A stretch of DNA of 24,318 bases from Gammaproteobacteria bacterium (GCA_028293725.1 JAQGOE010000103.1:1-24318), one strand, 5' to 3'; positions 8,645 through 15,509 are shown, numbered from the stretch's first letter. A program made the numbers and translations. The notes: a model not told the origin generated them from the letters alone.

Positions 8645-9277
8645 ATGTCAATCTACAAAAGTCGCTTCGTTATAGGCAGTTTGATTGCCAGCGCCTGCGT
8701 GGCCCTTGCACCGCATGCCGCCTCTGCGCAGACCGCTCCCGCGACATCTACTGGCGCCGCCCTGTGCGTCACGTGTCACGGCATGCATGGTGAGGGCGCG
8801 TCGACCGGTGCGCCACGCCTGGCGGGGCAGAATGCTGAATATATGAGCCACGCGCTATCCATGTTCAAAGCCAAGACGCGCGCCAGCCCGATCATGCAGC
8901 CCATTTCAATGACTCTCAGCGACACGCAGATGAGCGAGCTGGCCAATTATTTCTCGAAACAGACGGCGCCGTTGGTAGATGCACATTCCGCCGCATCACC
9001 ACAGCTTCTGCCGGCAGGAAAACAACTCGCCCAAGTGGGCGTTGCCAACGTTGCCGCTTGCTTCAGCTGTCACGGCATGCAAGGCAAAGGCAACGGCGCC
9101 CGGTTCCCGAGCATCGCCGGACAACCTGCACAATTTGTCATCGATCGCCTGCACGAGTTTCAGGCGCGCGCGCGGGCGAAGGCCCCGCAACCTGGCACCA
9201 TGACCGCCGTCGCTGCGACGCTGGACGAGAAACAAATCGCAGCCGCCGCGGCGTATCTGGCACGGCTCGAAAACTGA
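8645..9277 (+). CDS. Di-haem cytochrome c, c4-like, periplasmic
   Basis: A 210-aa exported cytochrome with a Sec signal peptide (residues 1-28, cleavage after AASA). Two similar class I haem domains each carry a CxxCH: CVTCH at 41-45 and CFSCH at 139-143. Likely methionine ligands are M84 or M89 in domain 1 and M186 in domain 2. Both haem sites continue as HGMHGEGAS.. or HGMQGKGNG.., and both domains end in helices such as MSELANYF and IAAAAAYLARL, as in cytochrome c4 and c553. It would carry electrons in the periplasm. The ATG at 8645 has AGGAGACC 5 nt upstream; an upstream in-frame ATG at 8603 would spoil the signal peptide. It starts 54 bp after the outer-membrane factor and may be transcribed with the pump, an unusual partner for RND genes. 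Confidence 0.93.
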   Translation: MSIYKSRFVIGSLIASACVALAPHAASAQTAPATSTGAALCVTCHGMHGEGASTGAPRLAGQNAEYMSHALSMFKAKTRASPIMQPISMTLSDTQMSELANYFSKQTAPLVDAHSAASPQLLPAGKQLAQVGVANVAACFSCHGMQGKGNGARFPSIAGQPAQFVIDRLHEFQARARAKAPQPGTMTAVAATLDEKQIAAAAAYLARLEN

Positions 9278-9292
9278 TAGCAAACATCTGGC

Positions 9293-9308
9293 GATTTCAA
9301 CTGAAATC
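9293..9308. promoter_or_regulatory. Dyad GATTTCA-AC-TGAAATC, candidate operator
   Basis: The 16-bp sequence GATTTCAACTGAAATC has perfect 7-bp arms and a 2-nt centre, the best copy of the recurring dyad. It lies 15 bp after the cytochrome stop and 100 bp before the lipoprotein ATG at 9409. That position suits control of the lipoprotein promoter better than termination of the cytochrome transcript, because the arms are AT-rich and no T-run follows. Confidence 0.6.
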
Positions 9309-9408
9309 CTCCACGTCGGTCGCGAAATCAACCCGCTAACTCCAGCCAACACACTGAGCGTGCAAACGGCAGCACTCTCGCGTGCCGAATACAAACTGGA
9401 GAAGTGAC

Positions 9409-9882
9409 ATGACACATCCGACCGTGAAGTTTGGGCTGCCGCTGTTGGTGGCCCTGGTAACAGGCTGCACCACGATGGGAACAGGGTTCGGCTCGACGGC
9501 CTCGGGCACGGACCCGGTCAATTTCAGCTGGAAGAGCTCGGGCGGCGTCTCGGGAACAATCGACGCGACAGCGTCCAACATCACGTATGCGGGACAGTTT
9601 TTTCAGATCACGAGCGACACGACGGCCGAGAGCCTAGGGCCTCTGTGGGACGGATGGGGTCGTGGCGGGCGCAGGGGCGGTTGGGAATACTGGGATGCCG
9701 GGCCGGAATTCGTGACGCATTACTCCGGCAAGGTTGTGGCCAACCTCGCTGCATCCGACGGTAAGCACATGCGCTGCACGTTTCGGCTGGTGCACCCTGA
9801 CGGCGGCATGAGCGGCGGCGGCACGGGCCAGTGTCAGATGCCGGACGGCAAGACCATCGATGCAAGCTTCCCCTCTGCTTAA
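9409..9882 (+). CDS. Small predicted lipoprotein, function unknown
   Basis: A 157-aa protein with a signal peptide ending in the lipobox LVTGC (C20). The mature part is Gly/Ser/Thr-rich with a predicted beta pattern (NFSWKSSGGVSGTIDATASNITYAGQFFQIT). It has a Trp/Gly/Arg-rich central stretch (WDGWGRGGRRGGWEYWDAGPEF, about 86-107). The end resembles small envelope proteins that finish in a 'G.GQC...DGK.IDA.F' pattern. I recognise no catalytic motif. C127-like and C141-like cysteines near the end (MRCTF and GQCQM) could form a disulfide. The ATG at 9409 has GGAGAAG 4-5 nt upstream; a frame-open ATG at 9382 lacks one and would displace the signal peptide. It has its own upstream dyad (9293-9308) and is followed after 13 bp by a molybdopterin-oxidoreductase fragment. 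Confidence 0.8.
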   Translation: MTHPTVKFGLPLLVALVTGCTTMGTGFGSTASGTDPVNFSWKSSGGVSGTIDATASNITYAGQFFQITSDTTAESLGPLWDGWGRGGRRGGWEYWDAGPEFVTHYSGKVVANLAASDGKHMRCTFRLVHPDGGMSGGGTGQCQMPDGKTIDASFPSA

Positions 9883-9895
9883 TGGAAACCCCATA

Positions 9896-10366
9896 ATGAG
9901 CGCCTCAGATCCTACCGACGACGAAGTCCCAGTCCAGAAGCCGGACGAGCTCCGTTTTCAGCGGTGTGACGCCGCGGCGGGAGGCTGGGGCGCTCACGAC
10001 CCGATGGTACTGCGGTTGGCGACAATTCGCAGCCACGACCAGTACAACACCACGATCTATGCGCTCGATGACCGCAATCGCGGCGTGTTCGGTGTACGCA
10101 GGGTCGTCTTCATGAACGAGGTGGACATGCGCCCGCGCGGGATCGCCAGCGGCGCACTGGTCGAGATCGAGTCAGTCGCCAAAGACGGCCGCAGGCGGCT
10201 CGTGCGTAACTTTGTGGCCCGCCCGTACGACATCCCGAGCGGCTCAGTTGCCGCCTATTACCCTGAAACCAACCCCTTGCTGCCGCTCGGCTATCACGCT
10301 CCGAAGAGCAAAACACCCGCGGCGAAATCCATCTACGTACGCGTCAGAGCGATTGCGACGACATAA
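9896..10366 (+). pseudogene. Orphan C-terminal fragment of FdhF/YdeP-type molybdopterin oxidoreductase
   Basis: This 156-aa frame matches only the molybdopterin-dinucleotide-binding C-terminal domain of formate-dehydrogenase-like (FdhF/YdeP) enzymes, which normally reach about 750 residues. Diagnostic segments are LRLATIRSHDQYNTTIYALDD, GVFGVRRVVFMNEVDM, and ARPYDIPSGSVAAYYPETNPLLPLGYHAPKSKTPAAKS. The N-terminal iron-sulfur domain and the catalytic molybdenum domains are absent; the lipoprotein gene occupies the place where they should be. Homology seems to begin around residue 20-40 after a unique MSASDPTDDE start. No strong ribosome site precedes the ATG (GGAAA is nearest). The frame is undamaged, so it is either a recent deletion remnant or a small stand-alone protein. 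I favour remnant. Confidence 0.8.
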
Positions 10367-10443
10367 CATCGTGTCGTAACGGATGCGCACCTTCCGCAGG
10401 CGTCGTCCACCCAAGTAGTTGTAGACCACGAGGTCGCCGGGAA

Positions 10444-10478
10444 ACACGCTGCGGCGGAGCGTGATCCCGGCAGCGTGT
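10444..10478 (-). terminator. Inverted repeat after the DUF2950 gene, possible terminator
   Basis: Nine-base arms ACACGCTGC (10444-10452) and GCAGCGTGT (10470-10478) pair perfectly around a 17-nt loop. It begins 4 bp past the DUF2950 stop on the minus strand and lies between two converging genes. The T-run that follows on the minus strand is short (TTTCCC), so intrinsic termination would be weak. The rest of 10367-10481 holds nothing I can name. Confidence 0.4.
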
Positions 10479-10481
10479 GTG

Positions 10482-11324
10482 TCAGGGACTGGCCGCCTCG
10501 TCGGCAGGTGTCCACGTGGAGTCCGGTCGGACCTTGCTCATCTTCTGCGCCGTCTTCGCCCCGGCGGGGCCGAGATCCTTCTCGTAGACCATTTTGTTCT
10601 GAGTGACAAGAAAGGTCATGACACCCGACGAGCGGTAGGCGGCCGGATAGGCGACAGCGGTGAAACCGTCGGGCGACCGCGAGAGGATCCGGAAGTAGTA
10701 GCCATGATACGGGACGGCCTCGTTCCCTCCTTCCGTTCCGGAGAGCAACGTACTGATGACACTTCCGGCCCCGTCCGGCGCCGTGGCTTCGTTATCGGTC
10801 CCGGGCGTTCGCTGCGCTTCGAGCGAGTGGCATACGTGCATCACAGTGAGCTCGTTTTCCCCAATGCGCCGGAATAGCACTTCCCTCGCCCCGGCGTCCG
10901 TGTCGAATCGCCACGACGCGTTGCGCGATACCAGCGGCACGGGAAAGGGCCAGTTTTCCGCCCCGACGTAGAGAATCTTCGCACCGTCTGGTTGCCGGGC
11001 GAGGCGGTGCATCTGCTGATACTTCTGCACGAACTGCTTGCGATCCAACTCGTCTGCGGCAGCGTCGGCGGAGCTGACGAGGTCATTGTCGGCTCCCAGC
11101 ACCTTCTGCACAGCTTGTTCATTGCCGCTTTGGGCTGCCTGAAACAGCGCGCCCGCGGCGTCTTCCGCGGATAGGTAGGTCGGTTGGTCAGAGTGGGCTG
11201 AAGGAGGGCTGGCCTTGCCCGGCGGGGCAAAGCCCGCCATCAGGACCGTGATGCTCGCGACCAAAGCGCGCGCCTCTCGAGGGCGTAACCGCGACCCGTC
11301 AAACGTTTTCGTCAAAAATGGCAT
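10482..11324 (-). CDS. DUF2950 family exported protein
   Basis: A 280-aa protein with the hallmark DUF2950 segments. The first is ENWPFPVPLVSRNASWRFDTDAGAREVLFRRIGENEL (about 123-159). The second is VPYHGYYFRILSRSPDGFTAVAYPAAYRSSGVMTFLVTQNKMVYEKDLG (about 205-253). A hydrophobic stretch near residues 21-36 behind an Arg-rich start suggests export or an N-terminal anchor, although the n-region is long. The biochemical role of DUF2950 is not known to me. The family is repeatedly found beside DUF3300 genes, and here it follows one after 18 bp. The ATG has AGAGGA 7-8 nt upstream. It is the last gene of a four-gene minus-strand cluster and is followed by an inverted repeat. Confidence 0.9.
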   Translation of the reverse strand: MPFLTKTFDGSRLRPREARALVASITVLMAGFAPPGKASPPSAHSDQPTYLSAEDAAGALFQAAQSGNEQAVQKVLGADNDLVSSADAAADELDRKQFVQKYQQMHRLARQPDGAKILYVGAENWPFPVPLVSRNASWRFDTDAGAREVLFRRIGENELTVMHVCHSLEAQRTPGTDNEATAPDGAGSVISTLLSGTEGGNEAVPYHGYYFRILSRSPDGFTAVAYPAAYRSSGVMTFLVTQNKMVYEKDLGPAGAKTAQKMSKVRPDSTWTPADEAASP

Positions 11325-11342
11325 GATGTTGTCCTCTAAGTC

Positions 11343-12488
11343 TTATCTGTGACCGCCACCACCGTGGGAGCCGCCGAAACCGCCGCCATGAGAGCCACCG
11401 CCGTGAAAGCCGCCGGCGCTCGCTCTACCGCGCGCAGCGAATCCTTGCGTCATCCCTCCATGATTGAAGCCGCTGAAGGCACCCGAGTGCGCCCCATACA
11501 TTCCATGGCCGGCAGTCGATCCCGAATGGAGGCCTCCGCTCCCTGCAAATCCACCCGGATGAAACCCGCCAGCACCAGCGCCGTGAGCGAATCCGCCCTG
11601 GTGACCAAACCCGCCGGGTCCACCGTGGCCCCGGAAAGTCGGACTGCGCGAAACGTACGGTGAGTGGTTGTAGACGATGCCGTGGTGATGCCAGTCGGCT
11701 CCCCAGTGGTGCCAACCCCAGCCATAGCCGCCGAAGATTCCGATCCCGATGCCCAGGCCGAAGTAGAGCCCCGGACCATCGAAGTACAGCCCGGGAACCG
11801 TCACCCAGTCCGGATAGAACGCAAGCGGCGCACCGTAAACGAGCCAGGGGTCGTATTCGGGGACATAGACGACGTCCGGTTGCGCCGGCTCGATCACGAT
11901 TGTCTGCCCCTCGTCCGTAACGTTCTCCTGGGGGGTGCTCTTCAGATTCCCCGCCCGTTGGGCTTCCGCCCGCATCTGTTGGACCGCGCCCATCACCGCC
12001 TGCGAGTCGCTCATGTAGGCCTCGCCGAGCGAGGAGGTCCAGGACAAGTTCTTGTCCATCATCGCGAGCACTGGCGGAAACTGCGCCACGGCTTTCACAC
12101 TGTTATCCCAGGGCTGTGTATCCGCGGCCTTCGCAAGAGGGTCACCCTTGAGGTCGCTATGGGCTTGCATCCACCGTTCTGCTTCGACTACTTCGGCGGG
12201 ATACGTCGCTGCGGCGAGAATCTGTGCGACGAGCTCATCCGGATACAACGCAATCGGGGCGACCAGTTGGTGCAGTTCCTGTGGAGACTGTGAACCACCG
12301 CCGGGGGGCACTCCCGGGCTGACTTGCGCCGGCGGTGGACTCGTCGCAACGACAGGCGGAATGTCGGGCGCCGCCGGCGGGGTTGCACACCCGGTTTGTA
12401 AACCGGTCAATAGCAGAAACCCGGCGAGCAAAAGCGCCGAGGCATACTTCGGGCGGAGTGAATCCGCTTCGAGTGTCCGATCGTTCAT
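11343..12488 (-). CDS. DUF3300 family lipoprotein with Gly/His-rich tail
   Basis: A 381-aa protein. The DUF3300 core covers about residues 72-220 and includes LVAPIALYPDELVAQILAAATYPAEVVEAERW, then LAMMDKNLSWTSSLGEAYMSD, and VVYVPEYDPWLVYG. The N-terminus has a hydrophobic segment (16-32) ending at C34 (LQTGC); the Gln makes the lipobox imperfect, but a lipoprotein is the best reading. A Pro-rich linker (35-68) follows. Residues 240-381 are Gly-rich with many His (WGWHHWGADWHHHG, GGFHGGGSHGGGFGGSHGGGGH), a low-complexity tail that could bind metal ions or interact with surfaces. The function of DUF3300 is not established. AGAGGA lies 8 nt before the ATG. The next gene, DUF2950, starts 18 bp downstream. 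Confidence 0.92.
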   Translation of the reverse strand: MNDRTLEADSLRPKYASALLLAGFLLLTGLQTGCATPPAAPDIPPVVATSPPPAQVSPGVPPGGGSQSPQELHQLVAPIALYPDELVAQILAAATYPAEVVEAERWMQAHSDLKGDPLAKAADTQPWDNSVKAVAQFPPVLAMMDKNLSWTSSLGEAYMSDSQAVMGAVQQMRAEAQRAGNLKSTPQENVTDEGQTIVIEPAQPDVVYVPEYDPWLVYGAPLAFYPDWVTVPGLYFDGPGLYFGLGIGIGIFGGYGWGWHHWGADWHHHGIVYNHSPYVSRSPTFRGHGGPGGFGHQGGFAHGAGAGGFHPGGFAGSGGLHSGSTAGHGMYGAHSGAFSGFNHGGMTQGFAARGRASAGGFHGGGSHGGGFGGSHGGGGHR

Positions 12489-12519
12489 GTCAAATTCCTC
12501 TTTTCAGTTCCAACCCAGC

Positions 12520-12678
12520 TCAGTTCCAACTCAGCGCCATCACGGCGAGCGCCGATCCGAAGAAGCACGCCATCCCGATGGCGATGATCCAGAGTGGATT
12601 ACGCAGATCGTTGACGATCGGCCTCGTGACAGAGTCGGGGGAGTTGGCTGCGGGGTGGTCGACAGGCAGTGTGTTCAT
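12520..12678 (-). CDS. Small single-pass membrane protein, hypothetical
   Basis: A 52-aa frame starting at the ATG at 12678, with AAGGG 7 nt upstream. The first 27 residues are polar and Pro/Asp-rich. The rest is one membrane helix (PLWIIAIGMACFFGSALAVMALSW, about 28-51) running to the end, which predicts an inner-membrane protein with a cytoplasmic N-terminus. The frame is open for 40 more codons upstream, but that part is Arg/Cys-rich and looks non-coding. It lies 31 bp before the DUF3300 gene on the same strand, so it is probably part of that operon. I do not recognise the family. Confidence 0.6.
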   Translation of the reverse strand: MNTLPVDHPAANSPDSVTRPIVNDLRNPLWIIAIGMACFFGSALAVMALSWN

Positions 12679-12815
12679 CGTCGCGCCCTTGCGTATGTGT
12701 CCCGGCAAGCACAATCGCCGCCGATGGCGGGATGAGCATGGTGAGCAACGATTGCCCCAGGATTTCGCGGTGCCGCGCGAGCATTTCAGCCGTAACATGT
12801 GGGTGCCGCCCTTGA

Positions 12816-13154
12816 CTACTGACGCACGTGGATCGACTGAACACGCGCATCCCTGCGAATGACATCGAGCACCTTCCGACAGCGGTAGGCGGGACCGGGC
12901 CCGGTAAGCTGCAGAACGATGTCGGTGTCGCTGGCCTCCCGCCGCAATGTCAGCTGGTAGTCGACCTGATCATCCAGGAGGGAACTGATGAATTCCTCAT
13001 CACGTGGATCCGGGACATCCGGCGTCAGCGCAACGCTCAGCCGCATATCGCATGGCGCGGGATCCGCCATTGCGACGTGGCCACCGGCCAGCGCCGCCAG
13101 CGTCAGCGCGCCGAGAATAACTGTCCTGTACTTGGCGGGTCGGGTGATCAACAT
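12816..13154 (-). CDS. Secreted hypothetical protein, first gene of DUF3300/DUF2950 cluster
   Basis: A 112-aa protein with a signal peptide (about residues 1-30, MLITRP...LAGGHVAMA, cleavage before DPAPCD). The mature part contains LSVALTPDVPDPRDEEFISSLLDDQVDYQLTLRR and a compact alpha/beta pattern ending IRRDARVQSIHVRQ. Two cysteines (CDMRL and YRCRKV) could pair in the periplasm. I know no family for it. I chose the ATG at 13154 because GGAG sits 8 nt upstream; the ATG seven codons earlier has none. It opens the minus-strand cluster and is divergent from the MFS gene across about 190 bp that carry a cluster of TTTCA/TGAAA half-sites. Confidence 0.75.
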   Translation of the reverse strand: MLITRPAKYRTVILGALTLAALAGGHVAMADPAPCDMRLSVALTPDVPDPRDEEFISSLLDDQVDYQLTLRREASDTDIVLQLTGPGPAYRCRKVLDVIRRDARVQSIHVRQ

Positions 13155-13211
13155 GGCTTTACTCCGCGATCTCATCCTGGTGCGAGAGTGCCATGGGGCG
13201 CCTGAGCCCCG

Positions 13212-13261
13212 ATTTCATCGCGCTGCTTTCATATTTCAAATGAATCATTGCAATTGAAATG
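13212..13261. promoter_or_regulatory. Cluster of TTTCA/TGAAA half-sites with two tandem dyads
   Basis: Two adjacent dyads share the TTTCA-N2-TGAAA form: ATTTCA-AA-TGAATC (13233-13246) and CATTGCA-AT-TGAAATG (13246-13261), each with one mismatch between arms. Two more TTTCA half-sites precede them at 13213-13217 and 13227-13231. The cluster is the only AT-rich patch in the divergent region between the envelope cluster and the MFS gene, so it probably also holds promoter elements. No -35/-10 pair could be chosen with confidence. Confidence 0.55.
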
Positions 13262-13331
13262 CCCGGGGCGGGATTGCGAAACGCATCCGCAACGGCTGCT
13301 GGGTAGCCTTCCTTCCATGAGATCTATTCGC

Positions 13332-13337
13332 GAGGAG
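13332..13337 (+). promoter_or_regulatory. Ribosome binding site GAGGAG deciding a GTG start
   Basis: GAGGAG is followed after 6 nt by the GTG at 13344. The upstream in-frame ATG at 13317 has only CT-rich sequence before it. This site is the main reason for placing the MFS start at the GTG. Confidence 0.65.
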
Positions 13338-13343
13338 CGCGCC

Positions 13344-14534
13344 GTGAGCGCGCAAGTTGGCCGTTGGGCGGAGTTAGCTCTGGCCATCGGAGGGTTCGGC
13401 ATCGGTACGGGCGAGTTCGTCATGATGGGTTTGCTTCCAGACGTTGCCGGTCACTTCAGCGTCTCGATACCCGCGGCGGGACACGTCATCAGCGCCTATG
13501 CGCTGGGTGTCGTACTCGGTGCGCCGCTCATTTCCGTGCTTGCCGCTCGTTGGCCGCGTCATCGGTTGTTGCTGGCACTGATGGCATTCTTCGCCGTCGG
13601 AAACTTCGCGAGTGCACTGGCGCCGGGCTATGCGTCACTGATTGCCATTCGGTTCCTTGCGGGGCTGCCCCACGGAGCCTATTTCGGTGTCGCGTCCCTG
13701 GTGGCCGCCTCCCTGGCGCCCGCCAACGAGCGAGCCCGGGCGGTCGGGCGAATGATGTTGGGCCTGACGGGAGCCACTCTGGCCGGAGTCCCGTTGGCTA
13801 CCTGGCTCGGACAGTTATTCGGGTGGCGCGCGGCCTATATTCTAGTGGGCAGCATCGGCATACTGACCTGCGTCTTGATTTCCCGGTTGGTACCGCGGGC
13901 CGGCCCGGTCGAGGGAGCCAGCCCCGCGCGCGAGCTGAGCGCGTTGTCCCACAAACAGGTCTGGCTCACCCTCGGTGTCGGGTCGGTCGGGTTCGGCGGG
14001 TTGTTTTGTGTCTACAGTTACATCACCCCGACGTTGACCCAGGTTTCCGGGTTGCCGGCTCGCTACGTCCCGTTCGTGCTTGCGGTATTCGGCAGCGGCA
14101 TGATCCTGGGCAATCTGATCGGATCGTGGCTGGCCGACCGCGCGTTGATGCGGACGATCGGCGCACTCTTGATGTGGAATGCCATTATCTTGGGGACGTT
14201 CAGCTTAGCTGCACCCCACGCCTGGATGGCGGCGGTCGTCGTATTGCTCATCGGCACGGGCGTGGCCATCGTTCCCGCCTTGCAGATCCGGCTCATGGAT
14301 GTTGCCGGGGATGCGCAGACACTTGCAGCGGCGTTGAATCATTCGGCTTTCAACATCGCCAACGCGCTGGGTGCGTGGCTGGGCGGTCTCGCAATCGCCG
14401 GTGGCCTGGGATGGGCCTCGACCGGGTGGGTGGGCGCTCTGCTCGCACTCGCCGGGCTGTTCATCTTTGCGCTGTCTGTGGCGGAGGAGGGACGCCGTGG
14501 GCGTTCTAACGTGCTCGCCCGGTCCAGCGCATGA
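13344..14534 (+). CDS. MFS transporter, DHA1/AraJ-like exporter
   Basis: A 396-aa major facilitator with about 12 predicted membrane helices and the usual length. The first helix contains LALAIGGFGIGTGEFVMMGLLPDVA, typical of the AraJ/YdhP/sugar-efflux branch of DHA1. The loop 2-3 motif reads LAARWPRHRLLLALM, and helix 4 has RFLAGLPHGAYFGVA. These proton-coupled exporters expel drugs, sugars or small metabolites from the cytoplasm; the substrate cannot be told. The start is a GTG with GAGGAG 6 nt upstream. An ATG at 13317 would add nine residues, and a longer frame to 13248 would run into the operator-like repeats. The next gene (BON protein) begins 49 bp downstream. The gene is divergent from the DUF3300 cluster. 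Confidence 0.93.
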   Translation: MSAQVGRWAELALAIGGFGIGTGEFVMMGLLPDVAGHFSVSIPAAGHVISAYALGVVLGAPLISVLAARWPRHRLLLALMAFFAVGNFASALAPGYASLIAIRFLAGLPHGAYFGVASLVAASLAPANERARAVGRMMLGLTGATLAGVPLATWLGQLFGWRAAYILVGSIGILTCVLISRLVPRAGPVEGASPARELSALSHKQVWLTLGVGSVGFGGLFCVYSYITPTLTQVSGLPARYVPFVLAVFGSGMILGNLIGSWLADRALMRTIGALLMWNAIILGTFSLAAPHAWMAAVVVLLIGTGVAIVPALQIRLMDVAGDAQTLAAALNHSAFNIANALGAWLGGLAIAGGLGWASTGWVGALLALAGLFIFALSVAEEGRRGRSNVLARSSA

Positions 14535-14583
14535 GTTGATGTGCACTACTTTCATATCAAATCCAAATATCTAGGAGAAAACT

Positions 14584-14976
14584 ATGAATCTTTCACGTAA
14601 AAATCGGCGTTTGATCGTTTGGGCCTACCTGGCACCCGTCGTTTGCGGGTTGGGCGGATTCGCCGTCCCGGCTGTTGCGCAGAATGCGGTCTCGCCGACG
14701 GCGAGCCAGTCGTATTCCGCTGCGCTTCCAGCGACGTCAGGCGCCGCGGTGTTGACGGACGAGGAATTAGCGATGCGCGTGAAAGGAGCGTTGCATGCCG
14801 CCCCTTATCTCTACGACGAGCATGTCGCGGTATCCGTAGAACACGGCGCGGTCGTCCTGCGTGGGATTGTCTTCAGCGATTCGGACTTATTCGAGGCGAT
14901 TCGCATTGCAGACAAAGCCGCCGGTGACAGACGGGTGGTCGACGATTTGTCAATCGAGCGTAACGGTCGTCGATAG
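14584..14976 (+). CDS. Exported BON-domain protein
   Basis: A 130-aa periplasmic protein. A signal peptide covers about residues 1-32 (cleavage near AVAQ), followed by a Ser/Ala-rich spacer. A single BON domain covers about 57-126: LTDEELAMRVKGALHAAPYLYDEHVAVSVEHGAVVLRGIVFSD through VVDDLSIERN. BON domains occur in OsmY-like envelope stress proteins and are thought to bind membranes or partner proteins. AGGAG sits 7 nt before the ATG. A degenerate TTTCA-TA-TCAAA element lies at 14550-14561, between the MFS stop and this gene, so it may have its own promoter. The 224 bp that follow (14977-15200) show no gene or clear terminator. Confidence 0.88.
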   Translation: MNLSRKNRRLIVWAYLAPVVCGLGGFAVPAVAQNAVSPTASQSYSAALPATSGAAVLTDEELAMRVKGALHAAPYLYDEHVAVSVEHGAVVLRGIVFSDSDLFEAIRIADKAAGDRRVVDDLSIERNGRR

Positions 14977-15200
14977 ACGGCTCATTTGTGCAGATCGTCG
15001 AGCCATCGGATCAGCTCGCCATGTTGGAATCGAACTGTTCAGGGCGAATGATCAGCAAGCGCGGGCGGAAACTTCAGCTGGCCGGCTACCGCTCAGGTCG
15101 CGTAGAAGTTGGTTGGATGTAATATACCGTAAGCAATACAGGGTGTACGCTCCGCTCGAACGCCGGTAATGAGAGCGAAAAGCGCAAGAGGGAGAGGGTG

Positions 15201-15407
15201 ATGTCGTCTGAGTATCCCGGCGATGAGAAGCTTTTGACGAAAGGTGAGGTTGCGCGCCTTTGCCGCGTCGATGTGCGTACCGTCGACCGATGGCTGACGG
15301 CCGGAAAGATCGGCTTTCATCGTACGCCCAGTGGTCGTGTGTTGTTCCGTAGACACGACGTGCTCAAGGTTGTCGATCCGGCGCTGGCTGCATCGCGACA
15401 GGGTTGA
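15201..15407 (+). CDS. Excisionase-like helix-turn-helix DNA-binding protein
   Basis: A 68-aa protein that is almost entirely one MerR-like winged HTH of the HTH_17/excisionase class (about residues 11-58). It reads LLTKGEVARLCRVDVRTVDRWLTAGKIGFHRTPSGRVLFRRHDVLKVV, with recognition helix VRTVDRWLTAGKI and the wing PSGRVLFRR. Such proteins bind short DNA sites as recombination directionality factors or as small regulators. No integrase, att-like repeat or phage gene is nearby, so a regulatory role is more likely. GGAG sits 6 nt before the ATG; the preceding in-frame GTG is less well placed. Three phased 10-bp repeats begin 21 bp after its stop, upstream of the di-haem gene, and are a plausible target. 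Confidence 0.85.
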   Translation: MSSEYPGDEKLLTKGEVARLCRVDVRTVDRWLTAGKIGFHRTPSGRVLFRRHDVLKVVDPALAASRQG

Positions 15408-15427
15408 AGTTTGGTCGGAAGTTGCAA

Positions 15428-15457
15428 TCCGACATTATCGGACATCTTTCGACATTT
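15428..15457 (+). repeat. Three tandem 10-bp repeats (iteron-like)
   Basis: TCCGACATTA, TCGGACATCT and TTCGACATTT follow one another without a gap, sharing T-Y-S-GACAT-Y/T. The period of exactly 10 bp puts each copy on the same face of the helix. The first two also form an inverted element CCGA-CATTA-TCGG. They lie between the excisionase-like gene and the di-haem gene and look like a protein-binding array. Confidence 0.6.
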
Positions 15458-15480
15458 TGCGGCAGGGAGTTTGTTCTGTG

Positions 15481-15509
15481 TTGCAGACCTGAAATCACGC
15501 GCCTATGTT
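15481..15509 (+). promoter_or_regulatory. Possible sigma-70 promoter for di-haem gene
   Basis: TTGCAG (15481-15486) and TATGTT (15504-15509) are 17 bp apart, the ideal spacing. They match the consensus at only 3 and 4 of 6 positions. They lie just downstream of the phased repeats and 55 bp before the ATG, so the repeats would sit where an activator binds. Confidence 0.3.

Noticed and set aside
10244..10447. Minus-strand frame beginning MFPGDLVVYNYLGGRRLRKVRIRYD between converging genes
   Set aside because: The first part reads like protein, but most of the frame is opposite the molybdopterin fragment, and there is no ribosome site or recognisable family; kept only as a curiosity.
13364..14509. 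Plus-strand frame of 381 codons over the MFS gene
   Set aside because: It is the +2 shadow of the transporter; Arg/Gly/Cys-rich with no membrane pattern.
14550..14561. TTTCA-TA-TCAAA before the BON gene as a further copy of the dyad
   Set aside because: The second arm differs from TGAAA at the key position, so the symmetry is lost; too degenerate to count.
15201..15407. Reading the excisionase-like gene as the edge of a prophage or integrative element
   Set aside because: No integrase, tRNA gene, att-like direct repeat or phage gene is found in the window, and flanking genes are ordinary chromosomal ones.
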